DNA of 64,000 nt from Enoplolaimus lenunculus (GCA_030248215.1 JASANG010001872.1:186001-250000), one strand, 5' to 3'; counted from the first letter of the stretch, positions 40,201 to 53,800 are shown. Notes: generated from the letters alone by a model not told the origin. Numbers and translations: made by a program.

Positions 40201-43200
40201 GTGGTCCTGTATACAACCGTCAGGTTGTGTAAGTTTAACATTTTCAACTGGACAGTGCAAGACCACACATACTTAATACAAAAATTTCAATTCTCACTTT
40301 TTGAAGTTCCAATATTCAATTTGACCAACTTTATAAACATCATTGGTGCCTGTATTAATATTGTAAACACCATCCGCTGTACCATTTTTCTGTAAAACAA
40401 CAGTAAACACGATAACAACAGTTTGCAAATCTACAGGTTTAATTACTAAATGCATTCTACGACTACTTAATTATGGTACCTCACACAAAAGTAACTGAGA
40501 ACATCTGTCCACAACTATGACCGCAACTCACATAATATTGCGATATTTTACTGTGTATATATCAGAGTACAACCGGAATTCCGGTTCCGGCATTTTTTAC
40601 CCTTCCGGTTCCGGTCAATTTTTGTCGGAATAAAAATTCCGGTTAATTTTGGCCGGTGGAAATTAAGATATATTACTAAAAAATGACGATAAAAATTAAA
40701 AAATTTCATTAGTATAGTATGTAAACCTTGACAATCGCCGAAAATAAATTATAGAAGGTAGATTTCGCTTACATGGTTTATGAAAATTTAAAATTCAGCC
40801 GATAAAATGAATGCCTATCTCCAACTAGGTTTATTTCGACAATAATATTGCAAAAAAAAATAAAATGAATTTTTCGGTGGCATGTATTTTTCAGTTTCCT
40901 GTCCCCGTTCCGGTAAATTGTAATTCCGGTTGCACCCTGACATATATACTTGGCTTAAAATAGTACATTACTTTTATAGTTATTCTGTAAAATGAGTTTC
41001 ATTGTCATCAGGCATGTCCTTATACAAAGTTAAAAACAAGACAAATTCAGCTATCATTTTATGTGCTAGCAGCAGGGATGGGTGGCTTGGTCTTCGGTCT
41101 CCAGAAGTGTCGGTAATTGGGAAGTCTCGGTTTCGGTCTAGCTCTCGGTCTCACTTTTTTTGAGTCTCGGTGGTTTGGAACCGAGACCAGAAGTAGAGGA
41201 TTCAGTAATGTATGACTGTATTGTTGAAGTAAGTGATGACTGAAAATAAAATTTTTTAGAGAAATTATGATATGTCATACTTACGCAATAATGACTAACA
41301 TATATTATGAAAAAACACACAATGAACTATAAAAACACAAAAAACTATGAAAAATGCATTCTGAACAATTTACTTTGAAAATTTAAGCTTTTTTCGGTGA
41401 TGAATCACATGCCACACTTACCTCGTAAAACAAGGCAATTTTCGGCTTAAGCCCAGTAATCGGAATGCCTAGAAACGCTGTTATTGTTGACAGAAGACCA
41501 AACAGGGGGTCAGGATATCCTTCGTAAAGCAAATCGTTCACTTTGACATTCCGAACAAATGGCTCTTCGCCAAACAAAAATTCCATAATAACTGAGAATA
41601 TGTAAGTCTCTTTAGGAAATAATTGCGCGTTTGATTGTATCATATTTAAAGCAGTCTGTAACAACACAGAACAAATTACGCACATGGAAACGCTAACTAT
41701 TACAAGAGAAAACGTTAACTTTGCACTATGAAAAATTAAAAAAAACATAATCTATGCTTTCCAGTGACATTTTTGTATGTAGTAGTATTAGTAAAAATTC
41801 GACTTGAAACCAGGCTATGCTATAACCTAAGGGTAGCAAAACGCAGACTGGACAGATGCAATACTTAGGACACACGAGAAACCCATCAAATCATGTATTT
41901 TGTACGAATAACTAAAGCAGAACGAAGAAGCACCCCACATAGGCATTCCGACAAATATAGTAAATAGTTTTTAACTGATGAAATAGATGACTACATTACC
42001 GTGACGTTCGGTTATATCATAATTAATGCAAAATATGGAGTCAGCAATATTTTCAAACCTTTGAGCCACATGTTTTACCCAATTGCATAACCACATTTGA
42101 TTTCCGGTAAAACCAATTTATCTTAATATCTCGCGTTTTAACAGAATTCCAGCACAGGTATAAGACTAACGCATGATATATTAAAGAATTAATTTGGCTT
42201 TGGCGGCGACTTACAAAATATGGAATATTTGGCACAGTAACAGTTGCGTCAGGAAGGCACTTTGCACACGATTCCTCGCGAACGTAAACATACCATTTGT
42301 GGTTTTCATAAGTTACCGTACCATTGTCATTGAAAACCACGTTTCTCTTCTTCTGAATCTCTCTAAAACAGACAAATCCGCAAGTGTATTCCTTTGAGCA
42401 ACTACAGTATTTGGAATTGACTGATCAGCAAAACGTCTAAGTTCTGTAACCTAGAACTGTATTGTCAACTATAGTTAATCCTGGGTCGGTGCCGGTATCA
42501 ACCGGGACCAAGTTATAACACGTAAAAATTACTATCAACATGAGCTACGATATACGTAATACGTATGTCGGATGTTGAACAACATAAAAGTGAGAAAAAA
42601 ACAATCGACATTGTGTAGTGCTAGCGTGTACAGCAAACTATGGAAAATTATAAAATACAGTGATTTCTTGTGATTTTTAAATTTTTCAAACAACGAGAAC
42701 TGGGCGTAACAGGATTGTTCTTAATGCGAGACAATTAAGGTTTGTATATAAGAACTCGCCCGGCTAGGCCTCTGCAAATTATTGACATCCAATAAAAGAT
42801 GACAACAACATAGTCATGCACCACTCCACCAGGAATAGACGGTCAAAGTTAAAAACGAGACCCGAAGACCAGTCTTAGAGACCGAGAGCTTTCACTGCGT
42901 TTTTCAAGGGTGTTTGTTGTTTTAGCGTAAAACTTGTATATGATCTGCTAAGAAATACTGGAAAACTAATAAAATCAAACTAAAAATGGCGACATTGAGC
43001 ATAATAAAGTATCAACTTGGCTCTTGCACCTTTAGTCTCAGTACGAAGCCTACCAGAAAACGGAGACCAGCATATCAATAGACTTGCAGAGATCCAGACT
43101 GCACATTCATGCACTCCTGTACAGTAATAAAAGAAGTAGAACGAGGTTTCAAAAACGGTTTCGGTTCCACATTGTAATCATTATACCAGAACCTGCAAAA

Positions 43201-45759
43201 CCGCAACGTATACCTGAATCGTAACTTCCGGTCCAATCAAACCCGAACCGAAACTTCAAACCCTGGGTGTTTGCCTAGTGAATATACTCATAGCTTACAA
43301 TTTAACAATAAAAAATTAAAACTTACGTAGATTCAATAAGCTAAGCAACGAAATATTTAACACAGTCGACTTACTTGTACGTAAATGGACCAAGCTCTTC
43401 ATACATAGGGGTTGCACCGCCATATGTTACTTGAGCTGGATTTTGCAAATTGTAAATCCAAAACTGCATACGCACATCATATGGTGGGTTCGCCCAAAGG
43501 TTTTCGGAAAATCCGCCAGATTTCAACGGCACTTGCTGAAGTTCACAGAAATATAGAAATCACCCAAAAGACTTTTTTCAGGTAGCAGATATATACACAA
43601 CCAGAAGTCACTTTTACAATCAAGACATGTGATAACTATAGATGGGAACCCGCACCGGATATCCCAATATCAGGGTTCCAACAGGAACTAAATTTTGCTG
43701 TAACAGGAACAAGAACAATAATTGAACCTCTGCCGGAATCGGAACAGGAACAGGAATTTGAAATAATTTTCGACACCGAATTACTATTGAACATTTTCGA
43801 AAAGTTGCCAAAAATCGCTTGCGTGAATGATCACCTATTTCATCACCAAATTTTGCGAAAACACGTCAGAGACAATGAATTCCGGTTCGACCCTGTCGGA
43901 TATCCAAAATATCCGGATATGTATCCGAAAAGAAACGTGTATCCTATCCGGATATTCGAAATGCTATTGAGTAAATAACTCATTAAAGTAGCTGCGGCTG
44001 ACGAAAAGAAATTCTGTATTCTAACCTGAGTTAAAATAATGAACCACATTCCTGCATAATTTCATGATGATTTAAAATTTTGACATCTTAATACATGCCA
44101 AAATTAAAAACTTTCAGTTCAGCTTGATATTTATCGAAATAATGACTTCGTATTTTTAAATTCTCTCAAAATTAGCCCAGTGAAAAACTTGCATCGAATA
44201 CGCACCATCAATTACTCAAGAATAAAATCTACTTATATACATATGCCAAGCCGCGTCGCAAGATTACATACTGGGTGTCATTTTAGTAAAAAGCTAGCTT
44301 GCAAATGTGGCAATCTGTAAAGTGCACATTTGAACTTCCCATGATACAGAACCCAAGAGCTCATAACTTTTGAATTCAAGCCCCCCTCACAAAGCTAAGC
44401 GACTTTCTCCTCATACACGAAAACAGTAAGTACTTTACCAGCGATTCTAGCTGTCTGAATAATGAACGGCTTAGTGTTGGGTTGGGAGCCGACAACCCCA
44501 TCCTTTTTGTGTCAAAAAGCACAAAATTGATTCAAAATTTTGTTGTTACAGAAAAAGTTTCTCCTACAGTTGTGTCGTGAAATTATTAGTAAATTCGGTG
44601 CACTAAACCAGTCATCAGACGCAAAAATGACACAATTCAAGTCAGCGCGCCGCTTTACACAGTAATATACATGAAAAAAATATAGATTTCTGAACGTTAA
44701 AAATACATTTTTGGTTCCGCTGTAGTCCATACATATAAGATCCCAAAAAGTTAAAGTATATATTCAAGTCTTAAATAGTGAAATTTAATTGAAATTACCA
44801 GGCGAGGTTAAGATGAGCTAAATCTGCATATTATGTTTCGGGCTGATGTTTGTACGATTTAGCGTATGTATATTTTAATGTGGTTCTTTCTTCCTGGAAC
44901 GTAAAACGACTCATGTATATACTGTTCGAGGGAAGGGCGACATTCTATAGAATCGGAGACAAACCAAATCAACTCAATTTCAGGTGACCAACGCAAGTAT
45001 TTATTAGTCAGCAGCAATCTTCTAAACGAAATACTGAGCACTATTGAAGTAGCTGCATAATACAAACTTTTTTAGAATTTTACGTTTCCCGCTCATAGTA
45101 GTCAGCTTGTGGGTTAGGGTACTTCCCTCAGAGCAACAAGCTAAACAACTGCTTAATAAACGAAGATTGAGGTTTGGAACACTAAAATACAAAAAATCGA
45201 GTTTCAGAAATCTGAAATAAAAATTTAATTCGGATATCTATATAACCGGATAAATATCCACGAAGAATTACCGGATATTTGGATATGAAACAATATCTGA
45301 TACCCATCACTAGCGATAACACGTTTTCTCGATGCACACTTTAAAAAACTTGGTTTTATTGAAACTGCTCTCATTCTGAACACGCAGTAAGTTATCAATT
45401 CTATACCCCAACTTAAAATAAGAGTGCTTTTGAGTCGGCATTGGTTGATTAAAACAAAGTGGCACAATTTTATATTTTATGCGGAATTTGCATTCGCAGG
45501 TTACGACGGTTTTATGAGCCATGCTGAATCCCATTAAATGCTTAGTTTTACTGTTTTTATGCTGTATAAGAATCTCAACATTATACTGACGCATCTCGGT
45601 TTTTTGTTTTTACCGCTTCTGTATATGAAGGCACTGGCTTACCTGTTTTACAAGAAATTTGACTAAAACATCCAGCAACCCAACAAGCAATCCGCCAATG
45701 ATAATCAGAATGATAGCCAATACAGATAAAACAATGATTGCAATGATCTTCTTTTTCAT
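31287..45759 (-). CDS. CD36/SCARB/LIMP-2 family scavenger receptor
   Basis: Fourteen exons on the minus strand: 45643-45759, 43375-43535, 42215-42362, 41422-41655, 40298-40389, 39308-39441, 37192-37261, 36021-36283, 35502-35626, 35003-35080, 34683-34734, 34177-34270, 33893-33954, 31287-31484. About 609 residues; CD36 proteins are usually 470-510. MKKKIIAIIV begins a first membrane helix in exon 1; a second helix (LGIASILIVIILAVV) is in exon 13. The large ectodomain shows family landmarks: FNDNGTVTYENHKW, PHFLYC, GFLNIS with the paired cysteines CYRQ, EKC, GCL, NCERV and CPSC, DICRSVYAV, and many N-glycosylation sequons. Such proteins bind lipoproteins, lipids or lysosomal enzymes at the cell surface or lysosome. 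The cytoplasmic tail ends SSYDQILSTS; YDQI fits a YxxPhi sorting motif, hinting at endosomal or lysosomal traffic. The exon 35003-35080 to 34683-34734 join lacks a clean GT donor in phase. Whether it is SCARB1-, SCARB2- or CD36-like is not settled. Confidence 0.92.
38041..38740. repeat. 140-bp tandem repeats in the right arm of the foldback element
   Basis: The phrase ttgtcttgtcaattaagcta recurs at 38201 and 38341, exactly 140 bp apart, with near-identical sequence between; more diverged units containing aatatgcaaatta follow near 38530 and 38708 and precede near 38045. A short 22-bp duplication (ctaattttgtcttgtcaatt) is visible just before 38200. Inverted equivalents occur left of the palindrome centre at about 37540-37930. 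Confidence 0.85.
38737..39084. mobile_element. CCGAATCC-rich MITE nested in the foldback element
   Basis: Both subterminal regions are rich in the motif ccgaatccgaatcc (38738-38790) and its inward complement ggattcggcttt (38990-39060); the right end is gttgccaccctg, close to the CACCCTG ends of the hAT-like MITEs elsewhere in this window. The left terminus appears lost. The arrangement suggests a related but distinct MITE inserted in the foldback. Confidence 0.55.
40563..40939. mobile_element. hAT-like MITE in the fourth intron of the scavenger receptor
   Basis: Begins cagagtacaaccggaattcc and ends ggaattac...-complementary gtaattccggttgcaccctg, with CCGGTTCCGG-rich subterminal regions and an AT-rich middle. 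Flanking octamers gtatatat (left) and acatatat (right) match at six of eight positions, as expected for an old 8-bp target duplication. No open reading frame of note. Confidence 0.75.
43671..43895. mobile_element. Old hAT-like MITE in the first intron of the scavenger receptor
   Basis: Starts cagggttccaacaggaac and ends attccggttcgaccctg. The flanking octamers cccaatat and tcggatat agree at five of eight positions. It appears to sit in an older GGATATCC-rich element (relics 43655-43670 and 43896-43950; a similar sequence is at 45226-45300). Confidence 0.5.
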
Positions 45760-46529
45760 TATTCCAGCGTTTAAACTGAGAAACTTAATAAATATGTACA
45801 ATGATAAAACCCTATACTAGACGTGGTATTATAGTTTTCAATAACATCATATATTGTGACAATTTGACGAAGCTAATTGCCAATAACATCGTGCCAGCCA
45901 GTAAAACATAAGAAAATTCTTGTTAGTGAGAAACCATTAATACAACTGGACAAAATAGGGCTTGCAGTCCGCAACGAGTGAACAATAGGAGTTTTAGAAG
46001 TCACTTAACCAAAGTTACTGAAACTTTCGTTGTTTCAATTTTTTAATACTCCTTCCTGGCTAAGTAATTTAAAAGAAACTTTCGGCCTAAATCGAGAATA
46101 CCTTTAACACTTTATAATTTGACTGATGTCCGAGGACTCCATCCCAACTTTGGGCTTGAAAATAAGCTGCTGTTGCCTGAATCATGTATTAAATTTTGAG
46201 CATAAATTTTCTGCTTTGTAATTTTCACTTAAAAACAAGCTTTTCCTTGGTTCGGATTGGTAAAAGGATTCTCACAATTACGTTCGGTACAACTGTTTCT
46301 GATTGTTTAAATCCTAAATTTCGGTGCATCCGCCATTTTTTCGTCAACCTTTTAGAAACCCAGTGAACACTTTCAAGTCTCAATTGCGTTGGCAGAAAGA
46401 TGAAACGTATTTGAAATTTATATAATTCAAAGTCCGCTTTCCATTTCCGTTTTCGTTTTCGTTATTAATATATGCGATCCGTTTACAATTTGACAGTTGC
46501 CCACTTATTAAGATAAAAAATCATAGGCC

Positions 46530-47145
46530 TATACCTCCGGTTCCGGCTCCGGCAAAAAATCGCTCTCCGGCCCCAGCTACGGAAGAATTTTTGCTATGGA
46601 GGTTCCGGCAACTTCGGTAGTAAAATTTTGCAAATAAGAGAGGCGTAATAAGAGGGGTTCCCCATTTTGAGTCTGAATCAATATGAGTCCGTATCCCTAA
46701 TAAGAGTCTGTAAGCGGATAGAGTCCCTAAACCCTAATTAGAGTCCATAAATATCAATTAACTCTAATTGTAGCGCATAAATGACTCCAGGACCAAATAA
46801 TTGGAATTCGAAACTTTAAAGCGTGCTTAAATTTTGAAAGTACATTTCTAAGTATATCCTTGAATTATCGCTCAATTGACGTAATACAAATAACGTTTAA
46901 TTCAACGGATAGTTGCAGTGCCGGATATATATCAGTAACGAAGGGCGGCGGAGCGTGGGTTAAAAATAAATAACAGTCCGTAACCTAATAACAAGGTGGT
47001 ACCTTCTGGAGAGGTCAAATAAATATCAGTTCCCCCTCTTATTCGAGTCACTACAGTACCTAATTTGGCCTCACATCCGGCTCCGGCAAGTTTCGTTGAC
47101 CACCGGCTCCGGCTGCGGTATTTTTCACCTTCGATTGCACCCTGG
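46530..47145 (+). mobile_element. CCGGAGGT-subfamily MITE split by a second element
   Basis: Left part 46530-46633 (acctccggttccggctccgg, gaggttccggcaacttcggt, ttttgcaaat) and right part 47052-47145 (cctaatttggcctcac, ggctccggcaagtttcgttg, cgattgcaccctg) are contiguous in other copies; here about 420 bp of a different repeat lie between. The extreme left terminus is worn. Confidence 0.72.
46634..47051. mobile_element. Element with AATAAGAGGGG ends nested in a MITE
   Basis: Left end taataagaggggttcccc and right end ttccccctcttattcgagtc are inverted at their tips, followed by actacagta. The interior carries gactctaattaggg-type phrases in reverse (ccctaattagagtccataaa). A second copy lies at about 63140-63442 and an end fragment at 11639-11672. 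Confidence 0.7.
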
Positions 47146-47311
47146 TACCCTAAATTGGCTTAAAGCTTTTGAATTTTCTACTTTTCCTGTTTCGAAACAA
47201 ATCTCCAGGCTTCAGATCGTCCCTACCAAGTCGGAGAAAAGTCTTTGAATTTTCCAATCTTCCCGTTTTTCGAACTACAGCTCAAACTTTCCGCACAACG
47301 CTATAAACATT

Positions 47312-47428
47312 TTTTTATCGAAATTGCCGGAACTAAGAACCTCCGGCAAAAATTGCGCCGGACCTGGAGGACGATTTTCTGCCGGAGCCGAACGCAGACC
47401 ACTGGTTGTGCCTTGATAAACAAAGGGG
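47312..47428 (-). mobile_element. Partial CCGGAGGT-subfamily MITE
   Basis: Holds tcgaaattgccggaactaag, aacctccggcaaaaattgcg, gattttctgccggagccg and ends ccactggttgtgccttg, the minus-oriented right half of the family. The left half is not recognisable. Confidence 0.6.
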
Positions 47429-48187
47429 AAACATGATAAATATTGATTTGAACTTTTTACTTTTACCATTTTCTTAACCGAACGAACATCAGGATTTTCC
47501 TTCCAAGCCAACCAAAACGGACCTTCCCATCTCTGTCAGAAAGATATAATCTATGCGTTAAACTTTTTCACTTTCCAGTTTTTCTAACTTAATCTGATTT
47601 TCAAATATCTTTTAATACGGAACCACAAGGTAACGCAAGTACGTGCTTAAATTTTTCACTTCTCCGTCTTTCGATCCGAACGACCACACCCCGAATTTCC
47701 TTCAAGTTTATCAGACCGCACCTTCCCACCGCTACTAAAAAATAAAATATATGTTCGTTTATTTTCTCGTTTTCCGAAGTTTATCTATAAGCTTCTAAAT
47801 TTACCTTGCCAATCCAAACGAAAACCTAATATGTCCGGTTCCGTAGCCAACGGTTCAAGGAGGCTTAATACCTGGAAAAATTTTGGGCTCCCTAGAAAAT
47901 TCTCAGCCTTGCTCTTAAGTCAAAAAATAACCTAGTATACCTCACCTGATAGCCCTTCTAGCTAGGTGAGCTGGCTACCGGCCTGAATATGTCCTCAAAG
48001 TTTAGGTTTTTATTGTTTTCCAAACCGAACAGACAATTAATTTTTCTTCCACGCCAACAAGAACGCATCTACCCACACATGCAAACATAAAACTTATACA
48101 TTTAACTTTTACAGATTATATACGATTCCCGTTTCACAAGAGTTATCTATACCATTCCAATATTCCTTACCAAACTATAGGGAAAGG

Positions 48188-48259
48188 GGCCAATGAATCT
48201 AATCCTACTCTTTTATAGACCCACCTGAAACCTGAACGCCCCTTAAAGTAACATGGGCC
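48188..48259. mobile_element. Internally deleted 155-bp-type MITE
   Basis: Starts ggccaatgaatctaatccta and ends gacgccccttaaagtaacat then gggcc, keeping the phrase cccacctgaaacctg of the copies at 3278 and 3495 but lacking the TAAGCC array. Confidence 0.65.
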
Positions 48260-48668
48260 GGAAAAGGTATGCCCTTGAAACTTCCACTTTTCGTGTTTTC
48301 GGAGCCGAACAGTAGGTCCATCTCAATTTTCCCCACAAACCAATTAAACCTAACCACCCGTATTGGACTTGGAAAAAACTGTTTATGTGTTGAATTTTCC
48401 TTTTTCCTTTTTCCATAGAAGACCAATACTTTCAATTTTTCCTAATAGTCAATGGAAAACGTCAACAAGTAAACATGAATGACTGGCTGTACTCTAAACA
48501 ATAGCTTCCCGCTGTTGAAAACGTTAAAACCTTGTGCTATACATTAGCCGTTCAGTGCGATCAACATTTTTATGCGTTTTCTGTAGTGTAGAATTTAGTT
48601 TCCGCAATTTTTTAGAATTGTTCAAAGGTTATTTCTTCTCACTGGGGCTCCCACGTCATGCACACCTG

Positions 48669-49685
48669 CAGTGTACATTCCAATGAGTTGATTAATCAAT
48701 TCAACTAGCGAGTTGGTTATTTCTGAGTTAATAACAGTAAACTTTAACTCACTGTGAGTTGAGTAGACTCTGGGTGAGTTGATTAATTAACTCAGAGTGA
48801 ATGTCCGACATGATTGGTGGATTGTTGTTGTTGTTGTACATGGTTGTGTGGGTGTACAGGATTCGAACCGGGTGATTGGCTCTGGACCTCAGCCGCATAG
48901 CGGACACCCAATTGTGGGTGTCGGCGAAATGCAAATGGGGTCGAGATGCAAACAGGTGTAGCCAGGACCGGAATCAGTATCATACTTCTGGCTAGTTGAA
49001 ATCGGTGCGTTAATTTTCTGTTACGGATTGTGTGGTTATACAGTTTTTACGGAGTTTATTGCGAATCTAGTGGAAAGTAGCGGACTCGGGTAAGTAAGGC
49101 GTGAATTATATTAGGATTAGGAATAGTCACGGTGGCAGGCATGTGAAGGAACCTATGGAGTATTGGTTTAATCGGCATTGCGCAAGGCGCGCAAATTACC
49201 CAGTATAGGATACTGGTGTCATGTGCTAAAGAAACTTGGGATACTTAAGGAAACCTGGGAAACGTTGTCTAATAAATCTAACGGGGTTAGGACTCTGGAA
49301 AATAACAGGAATATTGGTAACGGTAAAGCCAGTGGCTGGATTAAAACAGATTCAGGCGTCGGCTTTAAGGATTCCGGCTCGGGTTGCCAGTTAAATTACA
49401 TAACCTGTGATTTACTGGCGGTGTTATTTGGTATTATACAGGATTTGGGTTGGGGTTTTAGTAAACATTTACCGGCCGCGTTTTACTAAATCAGAGCGAT
49501 AAGCATACATCGAGGAAAGAACTATACAGGCGATACAGGATACAGGCTTGCATTAAAATCACGAACTTCTCACAAATTGAATCAACTCAAATTTCTGAGT
49601 TCTGATAGTCCTAACTCAGTCTGAGTGATTCAACTCATTCTGAGTTAAAATTAACTCACTAACTCACTGAAATTTACAGTGTGCA
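48669..49685. mobile_element. About 1-kb composite element with AACTCACTGAGTT-type ends
   Basis: The left end (cagtgtacattccaatgagt) and the right end, read inward (cactgtaaatttcagtgagt), are similar inverted repeats; both subterminal regions are full of gagttgattaa and aactcattctgagttaa. A right-end copy is also present at about 928-990. The interior is less AT-rich and includes an unassignable open stretch at 49178-49489 and a tRNA-related sequence. No target duplication could be called. Confidence 0.5.
48815..48985 (-). repeat. Possible tRNA-derived SINE fragment
   Basis: On the minus strand cccggttcgaatcctgtaca contains a perfect B box (GGTTCGAATCC), preceded by gtccgctatgcggctgaggt and followed by acaacaacaacaacaatcc, a simple-repeat tail as seen at SINE ends. 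The A box is not clear. Confidence 0.42.
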
Positions 49686-50855
49686 ATTTTGGAAAGACAT
49701 TATGCAAGAGGGATGCTCCATTCGCTATAAGCATACCCATTAAGCGGTTTTCATTAAAGTTTGCATTAAGTTTTGCCGAACAAAACGAAGGAACTCTAAA
49801 AGTTATCTCTGGCCACAAATCTGTACCACTATGTTATACATTCAAAAGAAACAAAAAGTGTGTCATTAGTTTTCTTGCTCGATGAGCGTATTTTCAAACC
49901 TTTCATTGACGACTGGTACGCTGTTGCCATCCAAGCGTGGAAAACGTATGTTTAGGAAAATTTGTTTAAACAGTTCTAGTGGTTCGATGCTGTAAACGTA
50001 AGACATATCGGAGCTTTCCCACAGTTTGCGTCGGTAACTGTTTTTCTCAATTGCCGCGTTTGGTTCGGTAAAATTTTTTATGAGCCTTTCAGCGGTTTGT
50101 TTAGGAAATTTTTTTCCTCAGTTCGTCTGTAGTTCACTTGGTATAACTTTTTACGAGTTTTTTCATTGTCCGGCTACCGTGGAAAAACATCTAATTGTAA
50201 TTTGGTATATACTTTTGGACACGATGTTTGCGCTTTCGGTTCGGTGACTCCTACAGTTATGCATGGAACAAGTTTTCGAAAACAATGCAAAAATAAACCG
50301 CCTGGCTCTTCTATGGCCAGCGGCGATTCTAGGAATTTCTGACGAGGTGATCGGTAGGCAAAAGTTATACAGTGCAATTTATACTGTATGCTACATATTG
50401 TGTGCCATTTGATCCTCATTAATCAGCTGCACTATTCTCATATATAAGTCAAATGCAAGTGGCACCAGCTAGGTCGTTTTATTAGCAGTTCTTCATAATG
50501 TTAACTGAAATGCTCACTTATGCAAACAACAACACCAGCTAAAAATTAAATATGCAAAGCACAGCGGGAAATATGAGTTGAATTTGTATTACTAGCGGTT
50601 GGCATAGAATTTATGCGCGACGGCTGTTACGATAACTCTAAGACAAAAATGGCTAGGGTACCCTAACCCTTGTCTATTACGGTAGCTTTAAACCACGTTT
50701 GGTTCCCACACAGTTTAAGGCGAATATCGCATTTATGCGGTATATCGCGATAGAACACGGCTTAAATCAAATATTAGAATACACGGTTTACACCTTCAGC
50801 TGACTAGAATTATTACATAAGCCTAATCGTACAAATCTGAAACGCAGAGATTTTA

Positions 50856-53800
50856 TCATAAACTGCTACTAAGCAGAAGGCCATATCGTTTCATACGGTC
50901 CGATGTTATTGTAGTAGGCGCTCCTGACATCGTGTCTCTACCAGCGTATGACTTGGGGAATGCAATTACATCTTTGATCGACCGAGAACCACAGATAATT
51001 GCAAAGAACCGATCCAAACCGAGTGCAAAACCACCATGAGGCGGAGCACCATATTTTAGAGACTAAAACAAAAATAGTATATACCACACATAAGGGTCAT
51101 GCGCACTTTTGCTCACATCTAACGATAAGATAGTCTTAGAGTTATAGTGTCCCCCTAACGGTTTATACTAGCGGTGCGTCCTAACTTCAAGTTTTGCGAA
51201 CCGATGCCTAATCCAATTTTAATACACCATCCTCAAAGAACCGTTAGGATTGCTAGATTCTTTAATTGGATGCACTGATGTATGTCAGCACGTGAAACCA
51301 ATAGCATTCCAACTCACCGCTAAGTTCAAAAACATCGATCTGCAAAGAATTATTGCTAATTTTTTTTGCAGTGCCAATGCCGATTATCGTTGCGAAAAGC
51401 AACGATATTGTCGATTCCAGTGCCGATCAATCGCGACATCCCTAGTTTATACACCAGTCTAACTAAAACAGTAACCTAAAGGTATAATGGTACGAATTCC
51501 TTTGTGCTGTTGCTGGTAAAACTCGATTTAAAGTCACTCAGTGACGGGTAGCTATACGGAACCAACCTGGATCAAATGCTGAAACACCGAACATTCCAAA
51601 CCAAGAGCATTCGTTATCACCAGCTCTTGCAGCATTGCATCATGAATTCGAACTGAACCACCGCCAAGTTCAACGCCATTTAACACCAAATCAAAACTTT
51701 GTCCTGTCAATCCAAGCAATACATCCATCGCAGGCTCAAGCTTATCTTCGCCCTCTTGACTTCCAACTTGCAAAAGAGCACTTTTAAGCGCGCCTAAATG
51801 TTCCGTCACAGGAGCTGTAAACGGGTGATGACAAGCCACCAGCTTACGTTTTGCACTGCAATCGCCACTTGTTTCAGAATCTTTTTCGCTGAGCTCAAAT
51901 AACGGAAAATCGTGCACCCATACAAAATCAAAACGACCAAACGAGGGGTATACTAGTCCAGGCCGGTGAGTGTTAACAATATCAGCAACTAGCTTCCGGG
52001 TGAGCCCTAGTAACTGTTGAGCACGTCTTCGGCTTAATCGGTCACCTTTAGTTCTGGACCACGCTACAGCAACATAATCTTGCATCTGGTCGGATGTGAA
52101 CTGTGAGTGCAAACCATCTCTTACGCAATCTGGCAAACAATAACTGCGTAGATCAGAACGCTTTGCAAATATTATATCTCCTGCAACCTTTCGTTGCTTA
52201 AACTCAAATTCGATCTTTTTACGTACCTCAGGCAGATCAATCACTTCAGTTATATCACTCGGAAATTCGACACACCAAACGCCGAAATCATTTGAACTGT
52301 CCTGTCCGCATACCTTTTCTGTTTCGTGTATCTGCCTCAGTGGCCACTTAAACCGTGTATCAGGTTTATCTGTGCCGTACAAATCGAGCGCATCGTTGAA
52401 CCGCAGATATTTGAAAGATCGAAGAAACGCATCGGAATATTTTAGAAAGCTCATATCCGGCCACGATGACACGATAACTGTTTCAATCAATCGACGAATA
52501 TCTTCAGCACTACTGAATGACATCTCCAAGTCAAGTTGACTGAATTCCGGCTGTCGTTCTGGGGTCGATGATTCATCGCGAAAGCACCGTGCAATCTGTT
52601 CGATAAAACTATTAAAAGGTCAACCGGCGCAGCTTTAACATGTATAAGTTAACCGCATGATGCTAAATAGATTGAATTTCACCTGTCTCTGCCATACTAC
52701 ACCGAAACTTTCAATAGTTTTTTAATTTTGCAGCTAATATTGAAGTGTTAAACCACACTAGTTTGACACAAACAAAGCTTGTCAAAATTTGTGCAGTACA
52801 CATTAACCCAAAAGCGAGAGTATTTTGTTATTACTGGAAAATGCGAACACATGGCTGAAGTTGCCTGAAAAATCCAGCCACTTTGAGAATTTTAGTATTA
52901 CAATGGCAAAAAGGTATATATTCACTTATTTCTACTAAACGCTATTCATTACACAAAAATATGTGAACTATTTATACCTGTCCTGATTACGAAAACAAAG
53001 GACGATATCTATGTTGTTTAACAAACGCGAACATTAATTTACCTGAAAATATCTATCAAATCCTCCAACCATAAGAAGCTGCTTAAATTGTTGTGGACTC
53101 TGAGGTAGCGAGTAAAACAACCCATGGCTACGAGATGATGGAACGACAAACTCTTCGGCGCCTCCGGGCGAATCACGAAACAAATACGGAGTCTCGATAT
53201 CAACAAAATTGTACTCATCGATCAGGCATCGTCTCATTCGCTGTATTACCTTTAAAATGAACGAAAATTAGTTTTGCACTATTAATAACATGCCGTAAAT
53301 TGTAAATAGACATACCAAACCTAGCACTAAGAAACCATTGCAACAGTTTTTAGAGTTTTTATGATACCTGTAAAACCAGCGACACGTAATGGTTACAATA
53401 TGTGCAATACCGAAGTCTTAAAACAATACCGCACACTAAGTAATAGTTGCATCATGGCTTTGCGTTCTTCCGAGAATGACCGCACGGTGTTGCGATGCAT
53501 CAACCGTGCGGTAGTAGAGTATCGTTGTCTTGCTTCAGCAAGTAAATAAAGAACGAGCGAGAGCACGAGATCTTAACGAGTTCGTTGCCAGAATCATTGA
53601 CTAATAAGTACCGCACGGCAGTAGCGTCCCAATGCACGCCAGTGCGCACTCACATCTCGAAAGGACACGCTACACTGACTTGTACAGCCAATTATTAGCT
53701 GGCGACCCTGCAGAACTAATGACAGAACTTAAGAAAAAAAACAAAGTCTTGCTGTAGCAAGTAAATAAAGAACAAACTTACCGCGGACCGAAGCCGTAAA

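Larger units (their letters stand above)
45760..50855. other. Gene-free repeat-rich region
   Basis: No coding region supported between the scavenger receptor start and the DARS2 stop. Contents: nested MITEs at 46530-47145, a partial MITE at 47312-47428, a 72-bp MITE remnant at 48188-48259, and a roughly 1-kb composite element at 48669-49685 with a tRNA-related sequence inside. 49690-50855 looks unique and presumably holds the DARS2 3' UTR. Confidence 0.55.

Noticed and set aside
49178-49489. Open stretch of about 100 codons in the composite element
   Set aside because: No family resemblance and no splice sites that would link it to another exon; kept only as an observation.
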